A stretch of DNA of 64,000 nucleotides from an uncultured Lachnospiraceae bacterium (GTDB taxonomy: Bacteria; Bacillota; Clostridia; Lachnospirales; Lachnospiraceae). Below the pieces are notes generated by a model. That model was not told the DNA's origin and ran no database searches. It was given only the letters and a program-made list of their open reading frames with translations. This document shows positions 8,480 to 18,256 of the stretch, in pieces (the first letter of the stretch is position 1; each line of letters opens with the position of its first letter). The DNA lies in contig CALWRS010000002.1 in NCBI GenBank assembly GCA_944384025.1, positions 62,001 through 126,000 of the forward strand. The letters run 5' to 3'. Made by a program: the position numbers and the translations under genes.

Positions 8480-9337
8480 ATGCAATATCAATGGTATCCG
8501 GGGCATATGGCAAGAGCAAGGCGTCAGATGCAGGAAGATATGAAGCTGATTGACGTTGTGGTGGAACTGGTGGATGCGCGGATTCCGTATTCCAGCAAAA
8601 ACCCGGACGTTGACCGGATTGCCGGAGGCAAATCCAGGGTACTTCTTCTAAACAAGGCAGATATGGCGGACGTAGGCGCTACCGCCTTATGGAAAGAATA
8701 CTACGAGAAAAAGGGATTTTACGTTGTGGCAATCAATTCCCGCACCGGTGCAGGGATTCGGACAGTGACCGAAAAGATTGTAGAAGCCTGCAAAGAAAAG
8801 CTGGAGCGGGATAAAAAAAAGGGAATTCAAAATCGTCCGCTGCGCGCGATGATTGTAGGCATTCCAAACGTGGGGAAATCTACGTTTATTAACAGCTTCG
8901 CCGGAAAAGCGTGCGCAAAGACCGGAAATCGGCCGGGCGTAACAAAAGGAAAACAGTGGATTCGTCTAAACCGTCAGGTGGAACTTCTGGATACTCCCGG
9001 TATTTTATGGCCGAGGTTTGAAGACGAGCGGGTCGGAAAGCGAATTGGCTGGATTGGCTCTATGAACGACGAAATTTTAGTTTCTACCGAAATGGCGTTA
9101 GACTTAATTTCCTACCTGCTCTTTAGATATCCGGATGCGCTTTTAAACCGTTACGGTTACGAACCTTTGCAGGAGGAAGGAGCACTTCCCGTTTTTGCAG
9201 CGATCGCAAAGAAACGCGGCTGCCTGAAAAAAGGCGGCGAGCTGGATTACGAGCGGGCAGGCAGAATGATCGTAGATGAAATTCGTTCCTGTAAGCTAGG
9301 CAACTTAAGCTTTGAGCTGCCGCAGGACGTTTCGTAA
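8480..9337 (+). CDS. rbgA: Ribosome biogenesis GTPase RbgA (YlqF)
   Basis: Circularly permuted GTPase required for a late step of 50S assembly. Motifs occur in the permuted order: G4 LLNKADM, then G1 GIPNVGKST, then G3 DTPG in LLDTPGILWP. Begins MQYQWYPGHMARARRQM, typical of the family. 285 residues, normal length. AGGAGG site 10 bases after the lepB stop. Confidence 0.96.
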   Translation: MQYQWYPGHMARARRQMQEDMKLIDVVVELVDARIPYSSKNPDVDRIAGGKSRVLLLNKADMADVGATALWKEYYEKKGFYVVAINSRTGAGIRTVTEKIVEACKEKLERDKKKGIQNRPLRAMIVGIPNVGKSTFINSFAGKACAKTGNRPGVTKGKQWIRLNRQVELLDTPGILWPRFEDERVGKRIGWIGSMNDEILVSTEMALDLISYLLFRYPDALLNRYGYEPLQEEGALPVFAAIAKKRGCLKKGGELDYERAGRMIVDEIRSCKLGNLSFELPQDVS

Positions 9338-9355
9338 AAAACAAGGGAGAAAAAC

Positions 9356-10012
9356 GTGAAAAAACAGGAAAAAGACCGGGCAGAAGCGCTGGCAAAGGAG
9401 CGGGCGCGGCTTGAAGAAATGAGAAGTTTTGAGCGGCTTTATCCGGAATGTCAATGGATTGGCGGCGTGGATGAGGTTGGAAGAGGCCCACTGGCAGGAC
9501 CGGTAGTGGCTGCGTGCGTCATTTTGCCGCAGGACTGTGAGATCTTGTATTTGAACGATTCCAAAAAGCTTTCGGAAAAAAAGAGAGAAATGCTGTATGA
9601 GGAAATTATGGAAAAAGCAGTCTGCGTCGGGATTGGCCGCGTAGAGCATACGGTGATCGATGAAATTAACATTTTGCAGGCAACTTACGAAGCCATGCGG
9701 CAGGCGATTGCGCAAATGAAAGTGCAGCCGCAGAAGCTTCTCGTTGACGCGGTAACGATTCCGGACGTTTCAATTTCGCAGCGGGGGATTGTGCATGGAG
9801 ATGCCAGAAGCGTTTCTATTGCCGCTGCGAGCATTATCGCTAAAGTTACGAGAGATCGGCTGATGCAGGAGTATGATTTGCAATATCCGGGCTACGACTT
9901 TGCGTCCAACAAAGGCTACGGTACGGCAAAGCATATGGAGGCGCTTAAAAAGCTTGGCCCCTGCCCGATTCACCGCAGATCGTTTTTGCATTTGCCGGAG
10001 GAAGAACAGTGA
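9356..10012 (+). CDS. rnhB: Ribonuclease HII
   Basis: Removes ribonucleotides from DNA. The active-site signature GGVDEVGRGPLAGPV (around residues 36-50) is intact, with downstream DSKKLSEKKRE and the DAVTIP segment. GTG start after GGGAGA. 218 residues, with a charged N-terminal extension of about 30 residues before the catalytic domain. The end overlaps the yraN start by 4 bases. Confidence 0.95.
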   Translation: MKKQEKDRAEALAKERARLEEMRSFERLYPECQWIGGVDEVGRGPLAGPVVAACVILPQDCEILYLNDSKKLSEKKREMLYEEIMEKAVCVGIGRVEHTVIDEINILQATYEAMRQAIAQMKVQPQKLLVDAVTIPDVSISQRGIVHGDARSVSIAAASIIAKVTRDRLMQEYDLQYPGYDFASNKGYGTAKHMEALKKLGPCPIHRRSFLHLPEEEQ

Positions 10013-10377
10013 GCGGGGAGAACCGGCGCGCCATAGGAGCGCTGGCGGAAGGCGCAGCTGCCGACTACTTAGAGCAAAAAGGATATGTAATTCGGGAGCG
10101 AAATTTCCGGTGCCGCTTAGGAGAAATCGATTTAATTGCAGAAAAAGACGGGCTTTTGGTGTTTGTTGAGGTAAAATACCGGCGAACTGCGATTTGCGGG
10201 TTGCCGTACGACGCGGTAGACGAGCGCAAGCAGCGCCGGATTTGCCATGCGGCGCTTGCGTATTATGGGCGGCACGGATATGCTGCCGGACGTATGTGCC
10301 GGTTTGACGTGATTGCCGTTTATGCGGACGGCAGGATTGAACATTTGGAAAATGCGTTTGATTATTGCCCGGGTTAA
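10009..10377 (+). CDS. yraN: UPF0102 (YraN) endonuclease-like protein
   Basis: A 122-residue member of the restriction-endonuclease-fold UPF0102 family: AIGALAEGAAADYLEQKGY, then RNFRCRLGEIDLIAEKDG and VFVEVKYRR, giving the conserved E-I-D-L and E-V-K active-site-like residues. Its physiological substrate is unknown. GTG start at 10009 overlaps the rnhB stop (GTGA), the usual Firmicute pairing. Confidence 0.92.
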   Translation: MSGENRRAIGALAEGAAADYLEQKGYVIRERNFRCRLGEIDLIAEKDGLLVFVEVKYRRTAICGLPYDAVDERKQRRICHAALAYYGRHGYAAGRMCRFDVIAVYADGRIEHLENAFDYCPG

Positions 10378-10394
10378 CGGGAAAAGGTATTGCT

Positions 10395-12182
10395 ATGATA
10401 TTTGGAAAGTACATTAACAGATATTATCTCAAATACAGTTGGGCGCTACTGCTTGGCGTAGCGGCGCTGATTTTGGTTGACTATTTTCAGCTCCTTTTGC
10501 CGGAGCTCTACCGAACGGTCGTAAATGGAATGAATGGCAGTCTCGTCCTTGTTGACGGAAAAATGGTTCCGTTTACGCTTGACGTGCTGCTAGATGAAGT
10601 CTGCCTGACGCTTGTTCTTATTATAGCGGTGATGGTCGTTGGCCGCTTTTTGTGGCGCGTATGCTTTTTTGGCGCTGCGGTAGGCGTAGAGACGAACTTG
10701 CGCAATCGGATGTTTTCGCATTGTAAGGAATTATCGCGAGACTACTTTCAAGTAAATAAAGTCGGCAGTTTAATGAGCCTGTTTACAAACGATTTGGATA
10801 CAATCCAGGAGTGCTTTGGCGACGGTGTTTTGATGTTTTGCGACGCACTTTTTTTGGGTGTTTTGGCGTTTGTAAAAATGTGGAAAATGGATCGTTTGCT
10901 GACAGCGCTGTCTTTAATTCCTTTGGCGCTTTTGCTTGTCATCGGTACGTTTGTCGGAAAGTCCATGACGAAAAAATGGGAGCGCCGACAGGAAGCGTTT
11001 TCTGAACTTTCTGACTTTTCGCAGGAAAATTTTTCCGGAATTGCTGTAATTAAAGCATTTGTCAAAGAACTTTCCGAGCTGGCGCAGTTTCGGAAGCTAA
11101 ATAAGAAAAACGAGGACACAAACGTTGCGTACACGAAAGTGTCTACCTTGCTTAACGTTTTGATTACGCTGCTTGTAGAGTCAGTTATTTGCGTAATTCT
11201 TGGCTACGGAAGCTATTTGGTGTATAGCGACCGGTTTGATGCAGGACAGCTTGTGGAGTACATCGTCTATTTCACATCGATTGTATGGCCGGTTATGGCA
11301 GTGGCAATGCTTATCGAAAAAACGTCCCGCGGCAAGGCGTCGTTAAATCGTGTCAGCGAGCTTTTGGATGCGGAAATTACGGTAAAAGACCGAGAAAATG
11401 TACACGACCTTACAAATATTCGCGGAGAAATCGAATTTCGCAACTTGTCTTTTCGCTATCCGGACGGAGAGCACGACGCGCTGCATAACGTGTCGTTTCA
11501 TATTCAAGCCGGAGAGTGCGTAGGAATTGTAGGCCGGACGGGATCCGGAAAAACTATTTTGGTAGATTTGATTTTGCGCATGTATAACGTTGAGGACGGG
11601 ACGCTGTTTGTGGACGGAAAAGACGTAAATACGGTGTCGATTCGCTCCGTTCGCGAAGGCTGTTCGTACGTTCCGCAGGACAACTTTCTCTTTTCCGATA
11701 CGATTGCAAACAACATCGCCTTTTCCATGGAGGAGGCAAACGAAGCGCTCATTGAGCGGGCAGCCAAGCTTTCCGACGTACACGAAGACATATCCGCCTT
11801 TACCGGAGGGTACCGGACGGTGCTTGGAGAACGCGGCGTAACAGTTTCGGGCGGGCAAAAGCAGCGGATTTCCATTGCCCGGGCGCTTTTAAAAGAGGCG
11901 CCGGTTCTTATTTTGGACGACTCGGTTTCAGCAGTTGATACGCGAACCGAAAAAGTCATTCTGGAAAATTTGCGCAAGGAGCGCAAAGGCCGGACAACTA
12001 TTTTGATTGCGCACCGGATTTCTACGGTGGAAGGAATGGACAAAATTATTTTTATCGACGAAGGACATGTTACGGCAGTTGGGACGCACGCCGAGTTGTT
12101 AGAGACTTGCGACGATTATCGGAAGATGGTCGCCTTACAAAAACTGGAAGACGAGACGACGGGAGGTGTGGAAAATGCATGA
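10395..12182 (+). CDS. ABC exporter half-transporter, degenerate-site subunit (second pair)
   Basis: Type IV ABC exporter half of 595 residues. Start ATG at 10395 was chosen because it follows AAAGG and begins with the membrane domain; an upstream TTG lies inside yraN. Walker A GRTGSGKT (about 380-387) and signature VSGGQ (about 484-488) are canonical, but the catalytic Glu is Asp (D509); the switch His (H540) is kept. The next gene starts inside its 3' end (ATGCATGA). The pair therefore resembles the first exporter pair: first gene weak at the catalytic carboxylate, second gene weak in the signature. Substrate unknown. Confidence 0.92.
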   Translation: MIFGKYINRYYLKYSWALLLGVAALILVDYFQLLLPELYRTVVNGMNGSLVLVDGKMVPFTLDVLLDEVCLTLVLIIAVMVVGRFLWRVCFFGAAVGVETNLRNRMFSHCKELSRDYFQVNKVGSLMSLFTNDLDTIQECFGDGVLMFCDALFLGVLAFVKMWKMDRLLTALSLIPLALLLVIGTFVGKSMTKKWERRQEAFSELSDFSQENFSGIAVIKAFVKELSELAQFRKLNKKNEDTNVAYTKVSTLLNVLITLLVESVICVILGYGSYLVYSDRFDAGQLVEYIVYFTSIVWPVMAVAMLIEKTSRGKASLNRVSELLDAEITVKDRENVHDLTNIRGEIEFRNLSFRYPDGEHDALHNVSFHIQAGECVGIVGRTGSGKTILVDLILRMYNVEDGTLFVDGKDVNTVSIRSVREGCSYVPQDNFLFSDTIANNIAFSMEEANEALIERAAKLSDVHEDISAFTGGYRTVLGERGVTVSGGQKQRISIARALLKEAPVLILDDSVSAVDTRTEKVILENLRKERKGRTTILIAHRISTVEGMDKIIFIDEGHVTAVGTHAELLETCDDYRKMVALQKLEDETTGGVENA

Positions 12183-14061
12183 GTATTACCCGCTTTTGCT
12201 TGCCGGTGCGCTTGTTGGAACCTTTACGATTGTGCTTACCGTTGCGTTTGCACTTGTGAAAGACAAAAAACAGACGATGGGGTTTGAGCGCACGATGCCC
12301 GACGGAGAAATTTTCCGCCGTTTGCTTTCTTACGCGCGGCCGTACCGAAAACAGTTCGCAGCCGTAGGCGCATTGATGCTTTTTTCCATTGCTTACGATA
12401 TTGTTTCGCCGCTTATTATCGGCTGGATTGAGAAAGAAATTGTAAAAGAGTTTCGGATGGAGCCGATTCTTTTTGCCGTTGGCGCGTATGTTATGATTTT
12501 GCTCGTTTCCATGCTGTGCACTTACGTGCAGGCAATTGTGCTGCAAAGAACCGGGCAGAAAATTGTCTCAAAAATGCGCGAAGACTTGTTTGTGCATATT
12601 GAGCGGCTCTCACACGAGCAATTAAACGCGATTCCCGTTGGCAAGCTGGTGACGCGCGTAACCAACGATACAAACGCGATTTCGATGATGTTTACGAACC
12701 TCTTCGTGAACCTTGCGAAAAATGTTTTTGTAATTTTGGGCGTCTTTACTGCGATGCTTTGCCTGAATTACGAGCTGACGCTGATGGTGCTTTGCTTTGT
12801 ACCGTTTATCGTCCTTTTTACGGTAATTTTCCGTAAGTTTTCTCGAAGAGCGTATCGAAAAGTAAAAGACGGTACAACCGACATTAACACGTACCTTTCG
12901 GAAAACCTTTCCGGGATTAAGATCACGCAGATTTTTAACCAGGAAGAGCGAAAATTTCAGGATTTTCAAAAGAAGAGTTTTGCGCTTGGAAGAGCAAAGC
13001 GGGAGCAAATTTTTGTCTTTGGCATTTTCCGCCCGCTTGTTTACATGCTCTATATTAGTTCGGTGCTGTGCCTTTTGTACTTGGGCGGGAAGGGCTACTT
13101 AGAAGGAACGGTCTTTTTGGGACAGACGCTTACAAGCGCCACCATCGTTTCATTTTACATGTATATATCTAAGTTTTATAATCCTATCCAAAATCTTGCA
13201 GAGCAGTTTAACTGGCTGCAATCTGCGTTTGCTTCTGCCGAAAAAGTGTTTACTATTTTAGACCTTGCGCCGTCGCTTACCGACGCGCCGGATGCGATAG
13301 ACCCGGGAGAAATACAAGGAGAGATTGAATTTCGCGACGTTTGGTTTTCCTATGTGCCGGACGAATGGGTTTTAAAAGGCGTTTCGTTTCACGTTATGCC
13401 AAAGCAGACCGTTGCTTTTGTCGGCTCGACCGGCTCCGGAAAAACGACGATCCTTTCTTTGCTTTGCAGAAATTACGAATTTCAGAAAGGGGAAATTCGG
13501 ATTGACGGGATCGACATAAGAAAAATAAAGATTTCTGCGCTTCGAGGGCAATTCGGGCAAATGTTGCAAGACGTCTTCCTCTTTTCTGGAACGATAAGAA
13601 GCAATTTGCTGCTTCGAAAGGAAGGCATTACGGATGCGGAGGTTATGGATGCCTGCCGCTACGTCAATGCGCATCATTTTATTGAAAAGCTGGAGCATGG
13701 GCTTGATGAAGTCGTGCGAGAACGCGGAAACAACTTCTCCGCTGGACAAAGGCAGCTTTTGTCGTTTGCAAGAACAATTCTGCACAAGCCTGCCGTTATT
13801 ATTTTGGATGAGGCGACGGCAAACATCGACACAGAAACGGAGCTTTTGATTCAGGATTCGCTTGAGAAAATGCAAAATATCGGCACGATGCTTGTGGTAG
13901 CGCATCGGCTTTCCACGATTCAGCACGCAGATCGAATTATTGTACTTTCTCACGGACAGATCATGGAGCAGGGAAATCACCAGGAGCTTCTTGCAAAGCG
14001 CGGGATGTATTACAAGCTCTATACGCTGCAGTCGCGCAGAGAGGAAGTTAGAAGGAGATAA
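12175..14061 (+). CDS. ABC exporter half-transporter, catalytic-site subunit (second pair)
   Basis: Partner of the preceding gene, 628 residues. ATG at 12175 sits 8 bases after GGGAGG and overlaps the upstream stop; a GTG 9 bases earlier would bury that site. An extra N-terminal membrane helix (about 5-30) precedes the usual six-helix domain. Walker A GSTGSGKT (417-424), intact catalytic Glu (E546) and switch His (H577), but signature FSAGQ (521-525) is degenerate. Together with its partner this gives one good and one degenerate ATP site. pgeF follows 25 bases after the stop. Confidence 0.92.
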   Translation: MHEYYPLLLAGALVGTFTIVLTVAFALVKDKKQTMGFERTMPDGEIFRRLLSYARPYRKQFAAVGALMLFSIAYDIVSPLIIGWIEKEIVKEFRMEPILFAVGAYVMILLVSMLCTYVQAIVLQRTGQKIVSKMREDLFVHIERLSHEQLNAIPVGKLVTRVTNDTNAISMMFTNLFVNLAKNVFVILGVFTAMLCLNYELTLMVLCFVPFIVLFTVIFRKFSRRAYRKVKDGTTDINTYLSENLSGIKITQIFNQEERKFQDFQKKSFALGRAKREQIFVFGIFRPLVYMLYISSVLCLLYLGGKGYLEGTVFLGQTLTSATIVSFYMYISKFYNPIQNLAEQFNWLQSAFASAEKVFTILDLAPSLTDAPDAIDPGEIQGEIEFRDVWFSYVPDEWVLKGVSFHVMPKQTVAFVGSTGSGKTTILSLLCRNYEFQKGEIRIDGIDIRKIKISALRGQFGQMLQDVFLFSGTIRSNLLLRKEGITDAEVMDACRYVNAHHFIEKLEHGLDEVVRERGNNFSAGQRQLLSFARTILHKPAVIILDEATANIDTETELLIQDSLEKMQNIGTMLVVAHRLSTIQHADRIIVLSHGQIMEQGNHQELLAKRGMYYKLYTLQSRREEVRRR

Positions 14062-14086
14062 GCAAACTACGCAGGGAGGCAGCGAT

Positions 14087-14926
14087 ATGTGGACAAAAAT
14101 CAGTGAGCAGGCTGCGCTTGATTTATCCGGAGGTGTTCCGGTTTTAAAATTTCCGGCGTGGATAGACGAGCCCGGAATCCGGCACGGGTTTTCCACCCGC
14201 TTAGGCGGTGTCAGCAAGGGCGTGTTTGCTTCGATGAATTTAGGGTTTTCACGCGGCGACGCGGACGAAAATGTTCGGGAAAACTTTCGCAGAATTTGCG
14301 GTGCGCTTGAAATGGATGCAAATCGCCTTGTTTTTTCCAAACAGACGCATAAGAATTTCGTTCGAAAAGTGACGGCAGACGATTGCGGAACCGGCATCCT
14401 TCGGCCTATTTTTTACGACGATGTGGACGCGCATATGACAAACGAACCGAACGTTCCGCTGCTGATTTTTGGCGCGGACTGCGTCCCCCTTTTTTTCTAC
14501 GACAAGGAAAACGAGGCGATTGCGCTTGCGCACGCCGGCTGGCGGGGAACCGTAAAGAAAATAGCAAAAAAAACGGTAGACGCGATGCAAAAGGAATATA
14601 AAACAAAACCGGAGAATCTGCGCGTAGGGATTGGTCCATCCATTTGCGAAGACTGCTTTGAAATTGGGCAGGAAGTGATGGATGCGTTTCTTGCTGTGTG
14701 GCCGGATGCGAGAGAACGGGGCATTTTAAAACCCGGAAGACTGGGACACGGCTTTGCAAATTTGTGGGAAGCAAACCGGCAGACGCTTTTAGAGGCAGGC
14801 GTTAGAAACGAGTATATTTTTGTATCCGGCGTCTGCACGATGTGCCGGCAGGACTTATTTTTCTCGCACCGGGGAAGCGGCGGACGGCGGGGAAGCAATG
14901 CCGGGTTTCTTATGTTGAAAGGATAA
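14087..14926 (+). CDS. pgeF: PgeF/YfiH-LACC1 family peptidoglycan editing / purine nucleoside enzyme
   Basis: Family members (YfiH, LACC1) act on purine nucleosides (phosphorylase/deaminase) and in E. coli PgeF removes L-Ser-UDP-MurNAc errors. Zinc-site and active-site motifs are present: HGFSTRLGG, SKQTH, ADCVPLFFYD, AHAGWRGTVK, GPSICEDCFEIG and a C-terminal CTMCR..FFSHRGSGG. Start ATG 14087 follows GGGAGG; the frame is open farther upstream only inside the ABC gene. 279 residues, typical. Confidence 0.93.
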   Translation: MWTKISEQAALDLSGGVPVLKFPAWIDEPGIRHGFSTRLGGVSKGVFASMNLGFSRGDADENVRENFRRICGALEMDANRLVFSKQTHKNFVRKVTADDCGTGILRPIFYDDVDAHMTNEPNVPLLIFGADCVPLFFYDKENEAIALAHAGWRGTVKKIAKKTVDAMQKEYKTKPENLRVGIGPSICEDCFEIGQEVMDAFLAVWPDARERGILKPGRLGHGFANLWEANRQTLLEAGVRNEYIFVSGVCTMCRQDLFFSHRGSGGRRGSNAGFLMLKG

Positions 14927-14933
14927 AAAGACG

Positions 14934-16241
14934 ATGCATCAACACAAAATATTAGAAGTTCTCCCTTTTAGCCCCTGCAAGGACGCGGGAATTATGCCGG
15001 GCGACACGCTGCTTGCAATGGATCAAAAACCTGTGCGTGATATTTTGGATTATCGCTTTTTTGAAGAATGCGAGAAGCTTACTTTAACGGTGGAGCACCC
15101 GGGCGGTGAAAGAGAAGATGTCGTTATCGAAAAGGGCGAAGACGAGGAGCTGGGACTTGTGTTTGCAGAATCGCTTATGGACGACTACCAGTCGTGCCGA
15201 AACAAATGCATCTTCTGCTTTATTGACCAGATGCCTCCGGGGATGCGAAGGACGCTGTACTTTAAAGACGACGACACAAGGCTTTCCTTTTTGCAGGGCA
15301 ATTACGTGACGCTGACGAATTTAAGCGACGCCGAAATTGAGCGGATTTGCTATTATAAGCTGTCGCCGATGAATATCAGCGTGCATACGACCAATCCGGC
15401 GCTTCGCTGCGAAATGTTAAAAAACCGTTTCGCGGGCAACGTTCTTGACTGCCTGCAGCGATTTTTTGACGCAGGGATTACGATGAATGGACAAATCGTT
15501 TTAGTAAAAGGGAAAAACGACGGGGAGGAGCTAGAGCGCACCATTCACGATTTGACCGCTTTTTTGCCGCAGATGCAAAGCCTCAGCGTTGTTCCGGTTG
15601 GGCTTACAAAATACCGCGAGGGGCTGCCGGAAATTTCGCCTTTTTCAAAGGAAGATGCGAAAGAAGTCCTTGCGCAAATTCATAAATGGCAGGGAATTTG
15701 TATGCAGCATTTTGGCACGCGCTTTGTATTTGCAAGCGACGAGTGGTACGTTTTGGCAGGCGAAGCGCTTCCAAACGGCGAGAGCTACGAAGGATATCCG
15801 CAATTAGAAAACGGCGTGGGAATGCTGCGCTCTTTGCAGGACGAAGTGCACGAAGCGCTCCTCTTTGCAAAAGGCGACGGACGCGTTCGGACGGGAACGA
15901 TTGCTACCGGCGTTTTGGCGGCGCCTTATATTCGCCGACTTCTTTTGCAAGTTGCAGAAAAATTCCCCGGCGTTTGCATGGAAGTTGTAGCGATTGAAAA
16001 TCGCTTCTTTGGTGAAACCGTTACGGTATCGGGGCTTTTAACCGGCGGCGATATCATAAGCCAGCTTACGGGACGTGCGCTTGGCGCAAGACTTTTATTG
16101 CCGGAAAATTTACTGCGCGACGGAGAAGATGTGCTTTTGGATGATGTGACGGTAGGGGATATCGAAAAAACTTTACAAACCAAGGTGACTATTGTACAAT
16201 CAAATGGTCAAGCGTTTCTTAACGCGCTTTTGGATGAGTAG
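14934..16241 (+). CDS. PDZ / radical SAM / DUF512 protein
   Basis: A 435-residue Clostridia-type DUF512 protein. An N-terminal PDZ-like domain (about 1-75, with MPGDTLLAMD) precedes the radical-SAM-like cluster motif CRNKCIFCFIDQMP (about 90-103) and the C-terminal DUF512 region (about 290-420). It is regularly found beside der in Clostridia, as here, which suggests a link to ribosome or translation functions, but the reaction is unknown. Only 7 bases separate it from pgeF. A promoter for der appears inside its last codons. Confidence 0.88.
   Translation: MHQHKILEVLPFSPCKDAGIMPGDTLLAMDQKPVRDILDYRFFEECEKLTLTVEHPGGEREDVVIEKGEDEELGLVFAESLMDDYQSCRNKCIFCFIDQMPPGMRRTLYFKDDDTRLSFLQGNYVTLTNLSDAEIERICYYKLSPMNISVHTTNPALRCEMLKNRFAGNVLDCLQRFFDAGITMNGQIVLVKGKNDGEELERTIHDLTAFLPQMQSLSVVPVGLTKYREGLPEISPFSKEDAKEVLAQIHKWQGICMQHFGTRFVFASDEWYVLAGEALPNGESYEGYPQLENGVGMLRSLQDEVHEALLFAKGDGRVRTGTIATGVLAAPYIRRLLLQVAEKFPGVCMEVVAIENRFFGETVTVSGLLTGGDIISQLTGRALGARLLLPENLLRDGEDVLLDDVTVGDIEKTLQTKVTIVQSNGQAFLNALLDE
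16172..16200 (+). promoter_or_regulatory. SigA-type promoter for der, inside the DUF512 gene
   Basis: TTTACA, 17 bases, then TACAAT. Predicted start near 16207, about 50 bases before the der ATG. Confidence 0.6.
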
Positions 16242-16256
16242 GGAAACGAGGTATTT

Positions 16257-17582
16257 ATGAGGAAACCGATTGTTGCGATTGTAGGACGCCCGAACGTGGG
16301 AAAGTCTACACTCTTTAATGCGCTGGCGGGCGAACGAATCAGCATAGTAAAAGACACTCCCGGCGTTACCAGAGACCGTATTTATGCGGACGTTACGTGG
16401 CTTGACCGCTCGTTTACCATGATTGATACCGGCGGAATTGAGCCGGAGAGCAAAGACCTTATGCTGCGCCACATGCGCGAGCAGGCGGAAATTGCCATTG
16501 CTACGGCAGACGTTATTTTATTTCTGGTGGATGTTCGGCAGGGGCTTGTGGATGCGGACACGAAAGTGGCGGATCTTCTTAGACGTTCCGGAAAGCCGAT
16601 TGTCCTTACGGTAAATAAAGTGGACAGCTTTGAAAAATTCATGCCGGACGTATATGAATTTTACAACCTAGGACTTGGAGACCCTATCCCGGTATCCGGC
16701 GCTTCCATGCTTGGCTTTGGCGACTTGTGCGAGGAACTCGTTCGGCATTTTCCGGAGCAAACGGCGCAGGAAGAAGAAGACACGCGCCCAAGAATTGCGG
16801 TAGTCGGAAAGCCAAACGTAGGGAAATCTTCGCTGATTAACCGCCTTTTGGGAGAAAATCGCGTAATCGTATCGGATATTGCCGGAACAACAAGAGATGC
16901 TATCGATACGACAGTGAAATACGACGGAAAAGAATATATCTTTATTGACACGGCGGGACTTCGAAGAAAAAGCAAAGTCAAAGAAGAATTGGAGCGCTAC
17001 AGCATTATCCGTACTGTAAGCGCGGTGGAACGTGCAGACGTCGTAGTCGTCGTCATTGACGCCGGAGAAGGCGTGACCGAACAGGACGCAAAAATTGCCG
17101 GTATAGCGCACGACGCAGGCAAAGGGATTTTGGTTGCGGTCAACAAATGGGACTCCATTGAAAAGGACGATAAAACCATTTACCGTCAGCAGGAAAAAAT
17201 ACGCGAAGTGCTTTCCTTTATGCCCTACGCCGACATTTTATTTATTTCTGCCGTAACGGGACAGCGGGTGAACAAACTTTTTGACTCTATCGAAAAGATT
17301 ATCGAGAACCAGAACCGGCGCATTGGAACCGGTGTGCTAAACGAAATTATGATGGAAGCTACCGCTATGCATCAGCCTCCGTCGGATAAAGGCAGAAGGC
17401 TTAAGCTGTTTTATATTACGCAGGTAGCGGTTAAGCCGCCTACGTTTGTGATTTTTGTTAATGATAAAGAATTGATGCATTATTCCTATACCCGTTATCT
17501 GGAAAATAAAATTCGGGAAGCGTTCGGGTTTGAAGGCACATCCCTGAAATTTATTATTCGGGAGCGGAACGAAGAAAAATAA
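16257..17582 (+). CDS. der: Ribosome biogenesis GTPase Der (EngA)
   Basis: Essential GTPase for 50S assembly, with two tandem G domains and a C-terminal KH-like domain. First domain GRPNVGKST (10-18), DTGG and NKVD; second domain GKPNVGKSS (about 182-190), DTAG and NKWD; KH-like tail with HQPPSDKGRRLKLFY. 441 residues, typical length. Followed by plsY and gpsA. Confidence 0.98.
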   Translation: MRKPIVAIVGRPNVGKSTLFNALAGERISIVKDTPGVTRDRIYADVTWLDRSFTMIDTGGIEPESKDLMLRHMREQAEIAIATADVILFLVDVRQGLVDADTKVADLLRRSGKPIVLTVNKVDSFEKFMPDVYEFYNLGLGDPIPVSGASMLGFGDLCEELVRHFPEQTAQEEEDTRPRIAVVGKPNVGKSSLINRLLGENRVIVSDIAGTTRDAIDTTVKYDGKEYIFIDTAGLRRKSKVKEELERYSIIRTVSAVERADVVVVVIDAGEGVTEQDAKIAGIAHDAGKGILVAVNKWDSIEKDDKTIYRQQEKIREVLSFMPYADILFISAVTGQRVNKLFDSIEKIIENQNRRIGTGVLNEIMMEATAMHQPPSDKGRRLKLFYITQVAVKPPTFVIFVNDKELMHYSYTRYLENKIREAFGFEGTSLKFIIRERNEEK

Positions 17583-17605
17583 GTATTGGAAACTGGGAGG
17601 AAGCT

Positions 17606-18244
17606 ATGGCTGGAAAGATTATTCTCTGCCTTTTGGCAGGATATCTGTTTGGAAATTTTTCTACGGCCTATGTGATTGGAAAGCTACATCATGTTGACAT
17701 CCGAAACTACGGGAGCGGAAACGCAGGTACGACCAACGCTATCCGTACGCTTGGGAAAAAAGCAGGCTACCTTGTTTTTTGGGGGGATTTTTTTAAGGTG
17801 CTTTTGCCTGCGCTTTTTGTGCGCTTTGTTGTATTTCGCGGAATGGACGTTGCGCCGCTTATGTGTCAAATTACCGGACTGGGGGCAGTGCTTGGGCATT
17901 GTTATCCGTTCTGGCTGCACTTTAAAGGCGGAAAGGGAATTGCGACAACGTCCGGAGCGATGCTTTGCAGCGACTGGACTTGCATTTTCTTTTTGCCGGT
18001 ATTCGCGCTGATTGTCGCCGTTACGAAATACGTTTCGCTTGGCTCTTTGTTTATTGTTTTTTTGTTCCCTGTGTGGACGGCGATTCGCTATGCGGACAAT
18101 CCTTACTATTTCGCGATGATTGGCGTATGCTGCCTGTATACGCTTTCCGGCGTTTTTATGCATCGTGGAAATTTGCGCCGTTTGCTAAACGGGACAGAAA
18201 ACAAAATCGGGCATCATGTGCAGATCCCGGAAGAAAAAAAGTAA
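17606..18244 (+). CDS. plsY: Glycerol-3-phosphate acyltransferase PlsY
   Basis: Membrane enzyme that acylates glycerol 3-phosphate from acyl-phosphate in phospholipid synthesis. 212 residues, several membrane helices, with conserved motifs GNFSTAYVIGK, DIRNYGSGNAGTTNAIRTLGK, and FKGGKGIATTSG. Paired with gpsA, which makes its substrate. Ribosome binding site GGGAGG. Confidence 0.97.
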   Translation: MAGKIILCLLAGYLFGNFSTAYVIGKLHHVDIRNYGSGNAGTTNAIRTLGKKAGYLVFWGDFFKVLLPALFVRFVVFRGMDVAPLMCQITGLGAVLGHCYPFWLHFKGGKGIATTSGAMLCSDWTCIFFLPVFALIVAVTKYVSLGSLFIVFLFPVWTAIRYADNPYYFAMIGVCCLYTLSGVFMHRGNLRRLLNGTENKIGHHVQIPEEKK

Positions 18245-18256
18245 TTGGAGGTGCTT

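Noticed and set aside
13372-14397. Long - strand open frame (341 codons)
   Set aside because: It lies opposite the end of an ABC gene and pgeF, both with clear family motifs; its composition is that of an antisense shadow.
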